15,164 nt of DNA, taken from NCBI GenBank assembly GCA_022866005.1, contig JALHTV010000309.1, positions 1 to 15,164 of the forward strand, given 5' to 3'. This document shows positions 1 to 6,812 of this stretch, piece after piece (the first letter of the stretch is position 1; the number at the start of each line of letters is the position of its first letter). Source of the stretch: Phycisphaerae bacterium. GTDB taxonomy: Bacteria > Planctomycetota > Phycisphaerae > SM23-33. Position numbers and translations under genes: made by a program. The notes under the pieces were generated by a model, which was not told the DNA's origin, ran no database searches, and was given only the letters and a program-made list of their open reading frames with translations.

Positions 1-1122
1 ATTCCGATGGAGCGTCACCCCCCCGGCCAGGAGCGGACAGCCCAACTGTTCCGACAGCCGGACGACGCGCCCAGCCATCTGCCGCGTCTGCCGCAACATC
101 TCCTGACCTTCCGGCGTGAGCAACTGCTCGTCCAGGGCCAGGAACTCCTCGTTCAGGCCCGTCGGCAACATGGCCTCCGGCCAGAGCACCAGGTCGCACC
201 CCGCGCCCAGGAAGGCGGCGCTGGCGCCGGAGTGGGCCTCGAGGATCTCCTCCTCGGGACAATCCCGCCCGTGCAGCGTGATCGGGTAGGCCTGCTGGAC
301 GATGCCAATGACCGGGCCCTCCTGGGTGACGTGCTGCCCAAGCCGCCACTGGCCGTAGCCGATCAACCCCCCCGCCACCACGGCCGAGGCCACCACGCCG
401 CCCAGCACGTGCCCCGAGGGCCGCGCGGGCCTGGCGCTGCGGCGGCGCAGCAGCGGGTAGGTGAGCAGATCGACGATGGCCCCATTGACCATCGCCACGA
501 AGAAGCTCACACCGTACTGCCCCGTCACGTCGGCGATCTGGATGAGGCCGGTACGGGCGTATTGGCTGTGGGCCAGGAAGAACCACGGAAACCCGCTGAT
601 GATGTGCGCCCGCGCGTACTCCAGCGCCGTCCAGACCACCGGCAGCGTCAGCCACATCGGCCAGTTGCGCCGGTAAGCCGCCCGAACGACCAGCGCCGCC
701 ACCAGCCAATAGGCGGTCAGGTACGGCACCATGGCGAAGTACCCCACCAGCGTGATCCACCATAGCCAGTAGAGGTTGCCCGCCCAGAACAGCGCCCCGG
801 CAGCGGTCGCCCACAGGACGGCCCAGCGGCCTCGCGCACCGCCCAGGGCCATGGTCCACGGCACCAGCGCCACGTACGCCAGGACCCAGCAGTCGAACGG
901 TGCGAAGGAGACCGTCAGCAGCAGCGCGCTCAGCGCGCACGCCAGCGCTACCGCCCATCGCCGGCGCGCTTCCACACCCCGGCGAAACAGGGCCTGGGGA
1001 GGATAGCCTTCGGATGCCTCGGCGCGGGGGGTGGGCTGTCCGGGGCCGTCCGTGTTCCCGCGACGCGCGTTCAAGGCACCGCCTTCCCCGGCCTGTGCAT
1101 CCGGTCTCCGCTGACGAGCCAT
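1..1122 (-). CDS. lnt: Apolipoprotein N-acyltransferase (Lnt), C-terminus cut by the window edge
   Basis: Inner-membrane enzyme that adds the third acyl chain to the N-terminal cysteine of diacylated lipoproteins, the last step of lipoprotein maturation. The frame is open for 374 codons to base 1. Several hydrophobic segments begin near residue 56 (ALSALLLTVSFAPFDCW). They are followed by the Lnt-type stretch GFPWFFLAHSQ and then by IADVTGQYGVSFF. The carbon-nitrogen hydrolase domain starts after the membrane part, and WPE at residues 314-316 carries the family's catalytic glutamate. The lysine and cysteine of the triad would lie beyond the left edge. The ATG at 1120-1122 has no clear ribosome binding site and gives an unusually long polar N-terminus of about 50 residues. 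A TTG at 1072-1074 (AAGG 7 bases upstream) or a GTG at residue 50 may be the true start. The gene diverges from the 1229-2125 gene. The identification is secure; the start is not. Confidence 0.93.
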   Translation of the reverse strand, partial: MARQRRPDAQAGEGGALNARRGNTDGPGQPTPRAEASEGYPPQALFRRGVEARRRWAVALACALSALLLTVSFAPFDCWVLAYVALVPWTMALGGARGRWAVLWATAAGALFWAGNLYWLWWITLVGYFAMVPYLTAYWLVAALVVRAAYRRNWPMWLTLPVVWTALEYARAHIISGFPWFFLAHSQYARTGLIQIADVTGQYGVSFFVAMVNGAIVDLLTYPLLRRRSARPARPSGHVLGGVVASAVVAGGLIGYGQWRLGQHVTQEGPVIGIVQQAYPITLHGRDCPEEEILEAHSGASAAFLGAGCDLVLWPEAMLPTGLNEEFLALDEQLLTPEGQEMLRQTRQMAGRVVRLSEQLGCPLLAGGVTLHRN

Positions 1123-1134
1123 GGTTAGTCGGCC

Positions 1135-1163
1135 ATTCTCACGCCGCCCGCAACGGCAGTCAA
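1135..1163 (-). promoter_or_regulatory. Candidate sigma-70-type promoter for lnt
   Basis: On the minus strand, TTGACT (1158-1163) and GAGAAT (1135-1140) are separated by 17 bases. The -35 matches consensus at 5 of 6 positions and the -10 at 4 of 6. The predicted transcript would begin only a few bases before the ATG at 1122. This fits better with a translation start further inside the gene. The call rests on pattern matching alone. Confidence 0.35.
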
Positions 1164-1228
1164 GGGCGCCCCGCGGTGCCGCGGAGGGCCCGCTTTACTT
1201 TGGGCTCCAGCCCCGTAGGATGTCGATC

Positions 1229-2125
1229 ATGCGACTGCTCGAAACACACCGGCGGTCGGTTCTGAGCCTGGTGTTGCTCGCGATCCTGGGCACCAGCGTG
1301 CTGGCGGCCTGGGCGCTGGTGGAACTCAGCCAGGCGCCGGTCGCCCGCGCGCAGGACATCCTCGGCCGGATCCGCCGCGAAACCCTGGCGCACTATTGGC
1401 CCTCGGAGGCCTCAACGCGGTGGTATCTCATCCAGGACCGCAACGGCCGGGCCGTGGGGTACGTCGTCTACATGCGGCGGCCATCCCCTGACGGCTTCTC
1501 CGGGGTGGTCGTGCATCGCCTGGGCGACGAGCATCACGGAGAGAGCTGGGGCCTGGACCCCGCGGCCACCCAGGGGGTCTACGTGGCCACGGTCGGCGGC
1601 CGGCCCCTGCCCGACACGCAGATCCTCCTACGCGACGGGCAGGTGACCGTCATCAGACCCCAGCCCGCACGGACCGAACAAGCCGTCGAACCAGCCCCGG
1701 GCAACTACATCCCCGAGGGATTGGCGCACCTGGTGATCGCCGAGGTGGCCAAGACCTCCGCCAAGGCCCGCTTCTGCCTGGTCGTCAATGCCGAGTCGAT
1801 CGCCGGCAGCCAGCTTCGCTTCACCCCCGTCACGATGAGTCCCCAGGGCACGGGGAGGGTCCGCGTTCGCACCGACTTCCTGGAAGGGGTGTCCGAGGAG
1901 GTGTACCACCTCGACGCCAAGGGGGAGGTCTTCCGGATCGACGACCAAACCACCGGTGCTACGATGCGGCTGATCGACCTGCACAGCCTCGCCCGAGATT
2001 TCCCCGAGGTCCTGGACGTACAGCGGAGCCTGGAAGAGGGGTTCCGCGAGCCCGCGGACGAACTCGACGCCAAGGAACAGACGCCTCCGCCATCCCCAGA
2101 TTCCCTGGAAGCCGCCCTCCGCTAG
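1229..2125 (+). CDS. Membrane-anchored protein of unknown function
   Basis: I do not recognise this 298-residue protein. An N-terminal positive stretch (MRLLETHRR) is followed by one hydrophobic segment at about residues 11-32, which looks like a signal anchor or uncleaved signal peptide. The remainder should therefore lie in the periplasm. That part is a mixed alpha/beta sequence with repeated beta-like stretches, such as RWYLIQDRNGRAVGYVVYM, RVRVRTDFLEG and EVYHLDAKGEVFRIDD. The tail is rich in acidic residues and proline. I see no catalytic motif. The start at ATG 1229 was chosen because AGGA at 1217-1220 lies 8 bases upstream and the hydrophobic segment begins soon after. An in-frame ATG at 1220 is the alternative. 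It is the only accepted plus-strand gene. It diverges from lnt and converges on the PEGA lipoprotein with 10 bases between them. The stop is TAG. Confidence 0.75.
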   Translation: MRLLETHRRSVLSLVLLAILGTSVLAAWALVELSQAPVARAQDILGRIRRETLAHYWPSEASTRWYLIQDRNGRAVGYVVYMRRPSPDGFSGVVVHRLGDEHHGESWGLDPAATQGVYVATVGGRPLPDTQILLRDGQVTVIRPQPARTEQAVEPAPGNYIPEGLAHLVIAEVAKTSAKARFCLVVNAESIAGSQLRFTPVTMSPQGTGRVRVRTDFLEGVSEEVYHLDAKGEVFRIDDQTTGATMRLIDLHSLARDFPEVLDVQRSLEEGFREPADELDAKEQTPPPSPDSLEAALR

Positions 2126-2135
2126 CCAAAAGCCC

Positions 2136-2540
2136 CTACCGCTTCACGGGCTGGAGGTTCTCTCCCCGCATCTGCTCCGCCCGCTGGATGAGCGTGCCGT
2201 CGTCGGGCAAGGTCGCCTCGTGAAGGTCGAAGTGCAGGTAGCGACGATCGGTGAAGGTCCACGGGGCGATCTCGGCCAGCAGGTCCCAGGGGGGCGTCTC
2301 CTGGATGGGTGGGTAGATGGAAGCGTGCGTCTGGAGCGTCTGGTACCCGTCCAGGCGGACGATGATGTCGTAGTCACCGTACCAGGTAAACGGCAACGTG
2401 ACGGGCGTCCGCCCGACCTCGACGTCCGAGACATACACCAGTGCCCCGGGCGGCTGCGACGTGATGGTCATCTCACGTTCCAGGCAGCCGCCGACCGTCA
2501 GGCACAACCCCACCAGAAGCAGCGTGCCCAAGCTCCTCAT
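2136..2540 (-). CDS. PEGA-domain lipoprotein
   Basis: Small exported lipoprotein of 134 residues. The signal peptide MRSLGTLLLVGLCLTVGGC ends in the lipobox VGGC, with Cys19 as the predicted lipidated residue. A PEGA domain follows at about residues 24-70: SQPPGALVYVSDVEVGRTPV, then YGDYDIIVRLDGYQT. PEGA domains are beta-rich surface or envelope modules whose role is mostly structural or carbohydrate-related; the specific function here is unknown. The C-terminal third (PPWDLLAEIAPWTFTDRRY) resembles the part after the PEGA repeat in other small lipoproteins of this kind. The start at 2540 is preferred over the upstream ATG at 2627, because it places the signal peptide at the N-terminus and has a G-rich stretch before it. 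It ends with TAG. The upstream gene on the same strand is the glycosyltransferase, 83 bases away. Confidence 0.85.
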   Translation of the reverse strand: MRSLGTLLLVGLCLTVGGCLEREMTITSQPPGALVYVSDVEVGRTPVTLPFTWYGDYDIIVRLDGYQTLQTHASIYPPIQETPPWDLLAEIAPWTFTDRRYLHFDLHEATLPDDGTLIQRAEQMRGENLQPVKR

Positions 2541-2548
2541 GCCCCCGA

Positions 2549-2577
2549 CTTCTACCCTGCCGCCCCCGCCTTGACAA
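2549..2577 (-). promoter_or_regulatory. Candidate promoter for the PEGA lipoprotein
   Basis: On the minus strand, TTGTCA (2572-2577) and TAGAAG (2549-2554) are 17 bases apart. They match consensus at 5 and 4 of 6 positions. A transcript from here would start about 2 bases before the ATG at 2540, making it nearly leaderless, so the call is weak. Confidence 0.25.
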
Positions 2578-2623
2578 GTGCAAAATCGCTCTGGCTGCCG
2601 GGGGCTTGCATCGGGGTGCAGGG

Positions 2624-3856
2624 TCAACTGGCGGCTGGGGACGGCACCGGCTCAGCCACCGCGGGCTGGGCCGAGGGCTGGCCACAGAGGCGCTTGCAGA
2701 CCTCCACCAGCGGCCTGAGGCTGGCGTCCCACTGGAAGTAGTCCAGCACCGTCCGCCGAGCCGACCGCTCCAGCAACTCGCGCCACTGACTGTGGCGCAT
2801 GAGGCTGAGGACGGCGTCGTACCACTGCTCGGGGCCCTCGGCGTGCACCACGCCGCTCTTGTCGGGCAGGTCCAGGCCGGCGGTGGCCTGGGGGGTGGCG
2901 ATTACCACCCGGCCCATCGCCATGGCCTCCAGGACCTTGTTCTGCACACCGCGGGCAAGGTGCAGCGGCACCAAGGCCACCAGGGCCCCGGCCAGGTACG
3001 GGCGGACGTCGTCGACCGCCCCGGTGACCTCCACGCCAGGGGCCTGGGCCAACTGGCGCACCGCGGGCGTCGGATGCCGCCCCACGATGAGGAACTTCGC
3101 ACCGACGATCTGTCGCCTCACCGTCGGCCAGACCTCCCGGGCGAACCAGCAGACGGCTTCGACATTCGGCCGATAGTTCATCGTGCCCGTGAACACCATC
3201 GAGGGAGCGGCCTTGGTCGTCCTGAGCATGGGGGCAAAGTAGCGAGTATCGACCCCGTTGCGGACCACCATCAGGTTGGGCCAGTCGCCGCCCAGCACCG
3301 CGGCCTCGGCGGGACTGACCACCGCGACGGCCTGGCAGGCCTCCAGGGCGCGGCGCTCCAGCGCGCCCAGACCGCGGGCCTCGCGGTGGTACAACCATCG
3401 CGTCAGCCCTTCGGCTGTGGAGGCGTACGCGTCCCACTTGGCGCTGTCGGCGTCCACCAAGTCCGCTACGTGCGCGGCCGCGGGGACCGACAAGGCCATC
3501 GGAACTACGCCCGAGGAGTACGCCAGCACCAAGTCGAAGGGGCAGCTCGCCGCCTCAGCCGCAATCGCCCGCCGCAGGGCCCGTGGCTGGACGAAGCCTT
3601 CCGTAGCAGACCGACCCGCAAGCACCGCGACCATCCCGCGCACCCTCCGCCCGACCCGGCCGGCCGGAACGGCGATCACCTTGTCGCACCACGGTGCCAA
3701 GTCAGCGGCCGCAGAGGCCTGGCCGCGTTCCATCGGCGCGGCTACCACCACCTCGAAGTCCCGGCCCAGGGCCTTGATCTCCTGGAACGCACGAACCCGG
3801 TCGCCCTTGTCGGGCGGGTAAGGCAGGCGATGCGCGATGAAAAGCAGACGTCTCAC
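2624..3856 (-). CDS. Glycosyltransferase of the exosortase-associated sugar transferase type (TIGR03087-like)
   Basis: Probable cytoplasmic GT-B glycosyltransferase (410 residues) that transfers a sugar from a nucleotide donor during exopolysaccharide assembly. The N-terminal Rossmann half opens with LLFIAHRLPYPPDKGDR (residues 4-20), the typical opening of the TIGR03087 family. It also contains DLVDADSAKW at 132-141. The C-terminal half carries GTMNYRPN (224-231), GVEVTGAVDDVRPYLA, and RGVQNKVLEAMAMG (302-315), which holds the conserved glutamate of the donor site. The GTG start at 3856 fits the family's N-terminus. An ATG at 4015 would add 53 residues of unrelated arginine/proline-rich sequence. 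In known genomes this family usually sits in exosortase/PEP-CTERM polysaccharide loci; no exosortase is visible here. The oxidoreductase lies 206 bases upstream with a possible terminator between them, so this gene may be transcribed separately. Confidence 0.88.
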   Translation of the reverse strand: MRRLLFIAHRLPYPPDKGDRVRAFQEIKALGRDFEVVVAAPMERGQASAAADLAPWCDKVIAVPAGRVGRRVRGMVAVLAGRSATEGFVQPRALRRAIAAEAASCPFDLVLAYSSGVVPMALSVPAAAHVADLVDADSAKWDAYASTAEGLTRWLYHREARGLGALERRALEACQAVAVVSPAEAAVLGGDWPNLMVVRNGVDTRYFAPMLRTTKAAPSMVFTGTMNYRPNVEAVCWFAREVWPTVRRQIVGAKFLIVGRHPTPAVRQLAQAPGVEVTGAVDDVRPYLAGALVALVPLHLARGVQNKVLEAMAMGRVVIATPQATAGLDLPDKSGVVHAEGPEQWYDAVLSLMRHSQWRELLERSARRTVLDYFQWDASLRPLVEVCKRLCGQPSAQPAVAEPVPSPAAS

Positions 3857-4015
3857 GGCCTTTAGACTGTCCTTCCGCACCCATGGGGCGGGGCGGGTCG
3901 AACCGCATGGCCTGGGGGTGCGATTCGGGCGATCTCCGTTGCGCGCAGCGAGAGGCCCAGCCATCCAGGCTATTCCAGGGGCGATATCGGCACACTCGCG
4001 GGGGCCCTGAAGCAC

Positions 4016-4038
4016 CGAAAAGTGCCCCTATCCGGGGC
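4016..4038 (-). terminator. Weak Rho-independent terminator candidate after the oxidoreductase
   Basis: Read on the minus strand, GCCCC (4034-4038), a 5-base loop and GGGGC (4024-4028) form a short GC-only stem. It is followed by AC and then TTTT (4018-4021). It lies 25 bases after the oxidoreductase stop. The stem is only 5 bp and the T-run only 4 bases. Confidence 0.35.
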
Positions 4039-4062
4039 CGGCAACCCCCTTGCGACAGGCCC

Positions 4063-5223
4063 CTAGCCCTCCAGCGGAGGCACCTGCACCCAGCGGCGCT
4101 GCTGCCAGGACTCCAGGGCCTTCTCGGCCAGTTGCACGCCCTTGGCGCCCTCCAGCAGCGTCCATGGGAACGGCTCCCCGGCGACCACGTGGCGCAGGAA
4201 CAGCTCCCACTGGGCCTTGAAGGCGTTGTCATAGGCTTGGCCCTCCTCCACCGCGTTCCAGCTCCCCAGGAAGTCGACGGGCAAGTCGACGTCGGGGTTC
4301 CACGTCGGGCACGGTGTGTCGGCGTAAGACTGCGCCCAGCACTTGCGAAGCCCCGCCACGGCGGAGCCCTCGGTTCCGTCGACTTGGATGGTCAGCAGGT
4401 CATCCCGCCTGACGCGCACGGCCCAGGACGAGTTGAACTGTGCGATCACGCCGCCTGCCAGCTCGAAGGTGGCGTAGGCTGCGTCATCGGCCGTGCATTC
4501 GTAGCACTTGCCGGCTTCGTCCCATCTCCGGGGGATGTGCGTGGCGCCCAGGCACGAGACGGCTCGAACCTGCCCAAAAAGGTTGTCCAGCACGTAGCGC
4601 CAGTGGCAGAACATGTCGATGACGATCCCGCCGCCGTCTTCCTTGCGGTAATTCCAGCTTGGCCGCTGCCCCGGCGTGCGGTCCCCCTCGAACACCCAGT
4701 AGCCGAACTCCCCCCGGACCGCCAGGATCCGCCCGAAGAAGCCCTCCTCGCGCAGCTTCCGCAGCTTGAGCAAACCCGGAAGCCAGAGCTTGTCCTGCAC
4801 CACCCCGTGCTTGACGCCCGCGTTCCGTGCGCGGCGGTACAGCTCATACGCCTCGGCAGTGCTCACGCCCGTGGGCTTCTCGCAATAGACGCACTTGCCC
4901 GCCGCGATGGCCTTGGAGACGCTCGCCGCCCGCAACGTCGTCGCCTGCGAATCGAAGTAGATCACGTTCCGCCCGTCGGCCAGGGCCTCATCCAGATGGG
5001 TCGTGAACTTCTTGACGCCCGAGCTGGCCGCGAGCTTCTTGAGCTTCTCCTCGTTTCGCCCGACCAGGACAGGGTCGGGCATGATCGTGTCGCCCCCGGC
5101 CGTCTTCACGCCGCCCTGGCGCATGATGGCCACGATCGACCGCATGAGGTGCTGGTTCGTGCCCATCCTCCCCGTCACGCCGTTCATGATGATCCCGACG
5201 GTCTGCACGGATGATTTTGCCAT
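4063..5223 (-). CDS. Gfo/Idh/MocA-family oxidoreductase
   Basis: Predicted NAD(P)-dependent sugar or polyol dehydrogenase of 386 residues, near the family's usual length. The N-terminal Rossmann part has a nucleotide-binding loop GVTGRMG at residues 15-21. The family's EKP motif is present as CEKP at 114-117; its lysine is the usual catalytic residue. The C-terminal alpha/beta domain contains FGYWVFEGD, GGGIVIDMFCHW and FELAGGVIAQFNSSW, typical of this fold and of its substrate pocket. The loop resembles the GATGRMG of dihydrodipicolinate reductase more than the common GxGxxG, and an extra segment follows it (residues 22-50). The start at ATG 5223 is supported by AAGGA 9 bases upstream. The cupin gene lies 33 bases upstream on the same strand, so the two are probably one operon acting on a carbohydrate-derived substrate. 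The substrate cannot be read from the sequence. It ends with TAG. Confidence 0.9.
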   Translation of the reverse strand: MAKSSVQTVGIIMNGVTGRMGTNQHLMRSIVAIMRQGGVKTAGGDTIMPDPVLVGRNEEKLKKLAASSGVKKFTTHLDEALADGRNVIYFDSQATTLRAASVSKAIAAGKCVYCEKPTGVSTAEAYELYRRARNAGVKHGVVQDKLWLPGLLKLRKLREEGFFGRILAVRGEFGYWVFEGDRTPGQRPSWNYRKEDGGGIVIDMFCHWRYVLDNLFGQVRAVSCLGATHIPRRWDEAGKCYECTADDAAYATFELAGGVIAQFNSSWAVRVRRDDLLTIQVDGTEGSAVAGLRKCWAQSYADTPCPTWNPDVDLPVDFLGSWNAVEEGQAYDNAFKAQWELFLRHVVAGEPFPWTLLEGAKGVQLAEKALESWQQRRWVQVPPLEG

Positions 5224-5256
5224 CGGCTCTCTTCCTTGCGGCGGCGTGCGCTGGGC

Positions 5257-5706
5257 TTAGGGCTTCGATTTCGCACTATACTGCAGCGCGGCGCCAATGG
5301 GCAGCGGCGGCGCGTCGGCCCCGGCCTCGGGCAGCGTGCCGTCCAGCTCCTGGCGCCAGTGCGCCACCTCACCGGCCGGGCCATAGCAGTAGATCATCAC
5401 CAGCGGCTCGTCGGACAGGTTCGTGATCTGATGATACTCCCGCGGCGGAATGTACGCAGCCTCGCCGGCGCCTAGTGTCTGGCGTTCCTTGCCAATGCAC
5501 ATCTCACCAGTCCCGCAGATGACGAAATAGACCTCCTCCTGGTCCTGGTTGTGCCACGGCACCTGGCCGCCGCGGGGCTCCAGGGTCACGTAGCCCATGC
5601 AGAAGCTCCTTGCCTGGATCGGCGAGGCGCCCCCCACGAGATTTTGGGTCCGCCGGCGGGCGGGGTACGTCCGTCCGGCGACCGTCTTGAGATCGGCGAT
5701 GATCAT
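5257..5706 (-). CDS. Small single-domain cupin protein
   Basis: Cupin of 149 residues with a beta-barrel fold, often a sugar isomerase/epimerase, dioxygenase or sensor. Motif 1 spans residues 46-65, with H52, Q54 and E58 in the metal-ligand positions; the second histidine of the usual HxH is glutamine here. Motif 2 spans 81-96 (GEAAYIPPREYHQITN) with H92 and N96 kept and the usual glycine replaced by R89. A bound metal is possible but ligation would be atypical. The start at ATG 5706 has GGTGGAG just upstream. The downstream oxidoreductase is 33 bases away, and their co-occurrence suggests shared carbohydrate metabolism. The reaction is unknown. Confidence 0.88.
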   Translation of the reverse strand: MIIADLKTVAGRTYPARRRTQNLVGGASPIQARSFCMGYVTLEPRGGQVPWHNQDQEEVYFVICGTGEMCIGKERQTLGAGEAAYIPPREYHQITNLSDEPLVMIYCYGPAGEVAHWRQELDGTLPEAGADAPPLPIGAALQYSAKSKP

Positions 5707-5729
5707 GGCTCCACCTCTCGAGATGGCCG

Positions 5730-5759
5730 ATTCTAATCGCCCTGCCCCTGCCCACGCAA
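5730..5759 (-). promoter_or_regulatory. Weak promoter candidate for the cupin-oxidoreductase pair
   Basis: Minus-strand TAGAAT (5730-5735) is a good -10. The best -35 is TTGCGT (5754-5759), 18 bases away and only partly matching. It lies in the 88-base gap after fliA. The distance to the cupin ATG leaves room for the ribosome binding site. Confidence 0.3.
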
Positions 5760-5794
5760 CCTGCCTATCCCCTCGCCGCCCCTTCCCCTGCTCC

Positions 5795-6586
5795 TCAGAC
5801 GGCCGACAGTTCCTTCTGCCGTTTCTCCAGCTGGCGGCGCAGGCGCGACAGGATGGCTGAATGCATCTGGCTCACGCGGCTCTCCGACAGGTCCAGCGTC
5901 TCCCCGATCTCCTTCATGGTCATCTCTTCAAAGTAATACAGCACGATGATCAGGCGCTCCGCCCGGCTCAGGCCGCGCGTGATGAGGTCCTTGATGTCCC
6001 TCCGCGAGGCGGCCCGCAGGGGATCGTCACTGCGCTTGTCTTCCAGCACGTCGATCTCGCGCACGTCCTTGTGGGAGTCCGTCTCGAACCACTTCCGGCT
6101 GAGGGACACCAGCCCCACCGCCCGGGCATCCCGTTGGAGCTTGCGGAACTCGCGCATGCTCACGCGGAGCTTCTTCGCTACCTCGCCATCGTCCGGCCGC
6201 CGGCCCAGGCGCGCCTCGAGGTAACGCGTCGCCTCCCCCAGCTTGTGCGCCCGACTCCGAACCAGCCGCGGGACCCAGTCCATCGATCGCAGCTCATCGA
6301 GCATCGCGCCCCGCACCCGCGGCGCGCAGTACGTCTCGAACTTCACCCCTCGCTTCTCGTCGAAGGCCGAGATCGCGTCCATCAGCCCGAAGATGCCCGT
6401 CGAGATCAGGTCATCCGTGTCCACCTCCTCCGGCAGCTTCGTAGCTAGGCGATCCGCCGTGTACTTCACGATCGGCAGATAGTGCTCCATCAGCCGATTC
6501 CGCGCCTCCTCGCCCCTGCCCTTGCGGAACGCCTTCCACCACTGCCCCACTTGGTCGGCCGTCGCCCTCGGGTCCGTCGCCTTCAT
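5795..6586 (-). CDS. fliA: Flagellar RNA polymerase sigma factor FliA (sigma-28)
   Basis: Alternative sigma factor that directs RNA polymerase to late flagellar and chemotaxis promoters. It is 263 residues, slightly longer than enterobacterial FliA. Region 2 runs from about residue 33 to 105 and includes DLISTGIFGLMDAISAFDE, then KFETYCAPRVRGAMLDELR and DWVPR, all typical of FliA. Region 3 covers about 106-160. Region 4 (206-255) contains LSRAERLIIVLYYFEEMTMK, then IGETLDLSESRVSQMHS, the helix-turn-helix that reads the -35. The start at ATG 6586 has AAAGGAAG just upstream. It is the last gene of the flagellar cluster, 226 bases after flhG, with its own predicted promoter. No flgM anti-sigma gene is seen here. 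It ends with TGA. Confidence 0.96.
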   Translation of the reverse strand: MKATDPRATADQVGQWWKAFRKGRGEEARNRLMEHYLPIVKYTADRLATKLPEEVDTDDLISTGIFGLMDAISAFDEKRGVKFETYCAPRVRGAMLDELRSMDWVPRLVRSRAHKLGEATRYLEARLGRRPDDGEVAKKLRVSMREFRKLQRDARAVGLVSLSRKWFETDSHKDVREIDVLEDKRSDDPLRAASRRDIKDLITRGLSRAERLIIVLYYFEEMTMKEIGETLDLSESRVSQMHSAILSRLRRQLEKRQKELSAV

Positions 6587-6693
6587 GACTCTTCCTTTCG
6601 ACCGTCCGCGGTGGCCCTACCCACCCTGGCCAGACGCCGCACACCAAAACGAGCACCTTCTTGCCTATCCAGCCCAGACTAGCTAGACCAGCT

Positions 6694-6721
6694 ATTCTAC
6701 GCAGAGCGCCAGGCCAGTCAA
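6694..6721 (-). promoter_or_regulatory. Sigma-70-type promoter for fliA
   Basis: On the minus strand, TTGACT (6716-6721) and TAGAAT (6694-6699) are 16 bases apart. Each matches consensus at 5 of 6 positions, in a patch that is AT-richer than its surroundings. Transcription from about 6687 would give a leader of roughly 100 bases before the fliA ATG. I saw no sigma-28 or sigma-54 consensus in this gap. Confidence 0.55.
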
Positions 6722-6812
6722 CAAGGATTCTGCGTCTTCTATGACATTTCCTTCGACATTCCTACGAGAATCCGCTAACATCCATGCTCCCATCTGCCTT
6801 CGTCAAAAAGGG

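Noticed and set aside
1164..1228. GC-rich short inverted repeats and a TTTACT/TAGGAT pair before the 1229 gene
   Set aside because: The stems are 4-6 bp and expected by chance at this GC content. The promoter-like pair would place the transcript start at or after the ATG.
2606..3865. Plus-strand open frame opposite the glycosyltransferase
   Set aside because: Antisense shadow with biased composition. The minus strand encodes a recognisable glycosyltransferase.
3883..5214. Long plus-strand open frame opposite the oxidoreductase
   Set aside because: It mirrors the oxidoreductase, is rich in H, R, P and A with no domain, and arises from high GC content. The minus-strand protein has clear family motifs.
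6671..6693. Imperfect palindrome around CTAGCTAG at the predicted fliA transcription start
   Set aside because: Only the central 8 bases are symmetric. The flanks do not pair well, so an operator claim is not supported.
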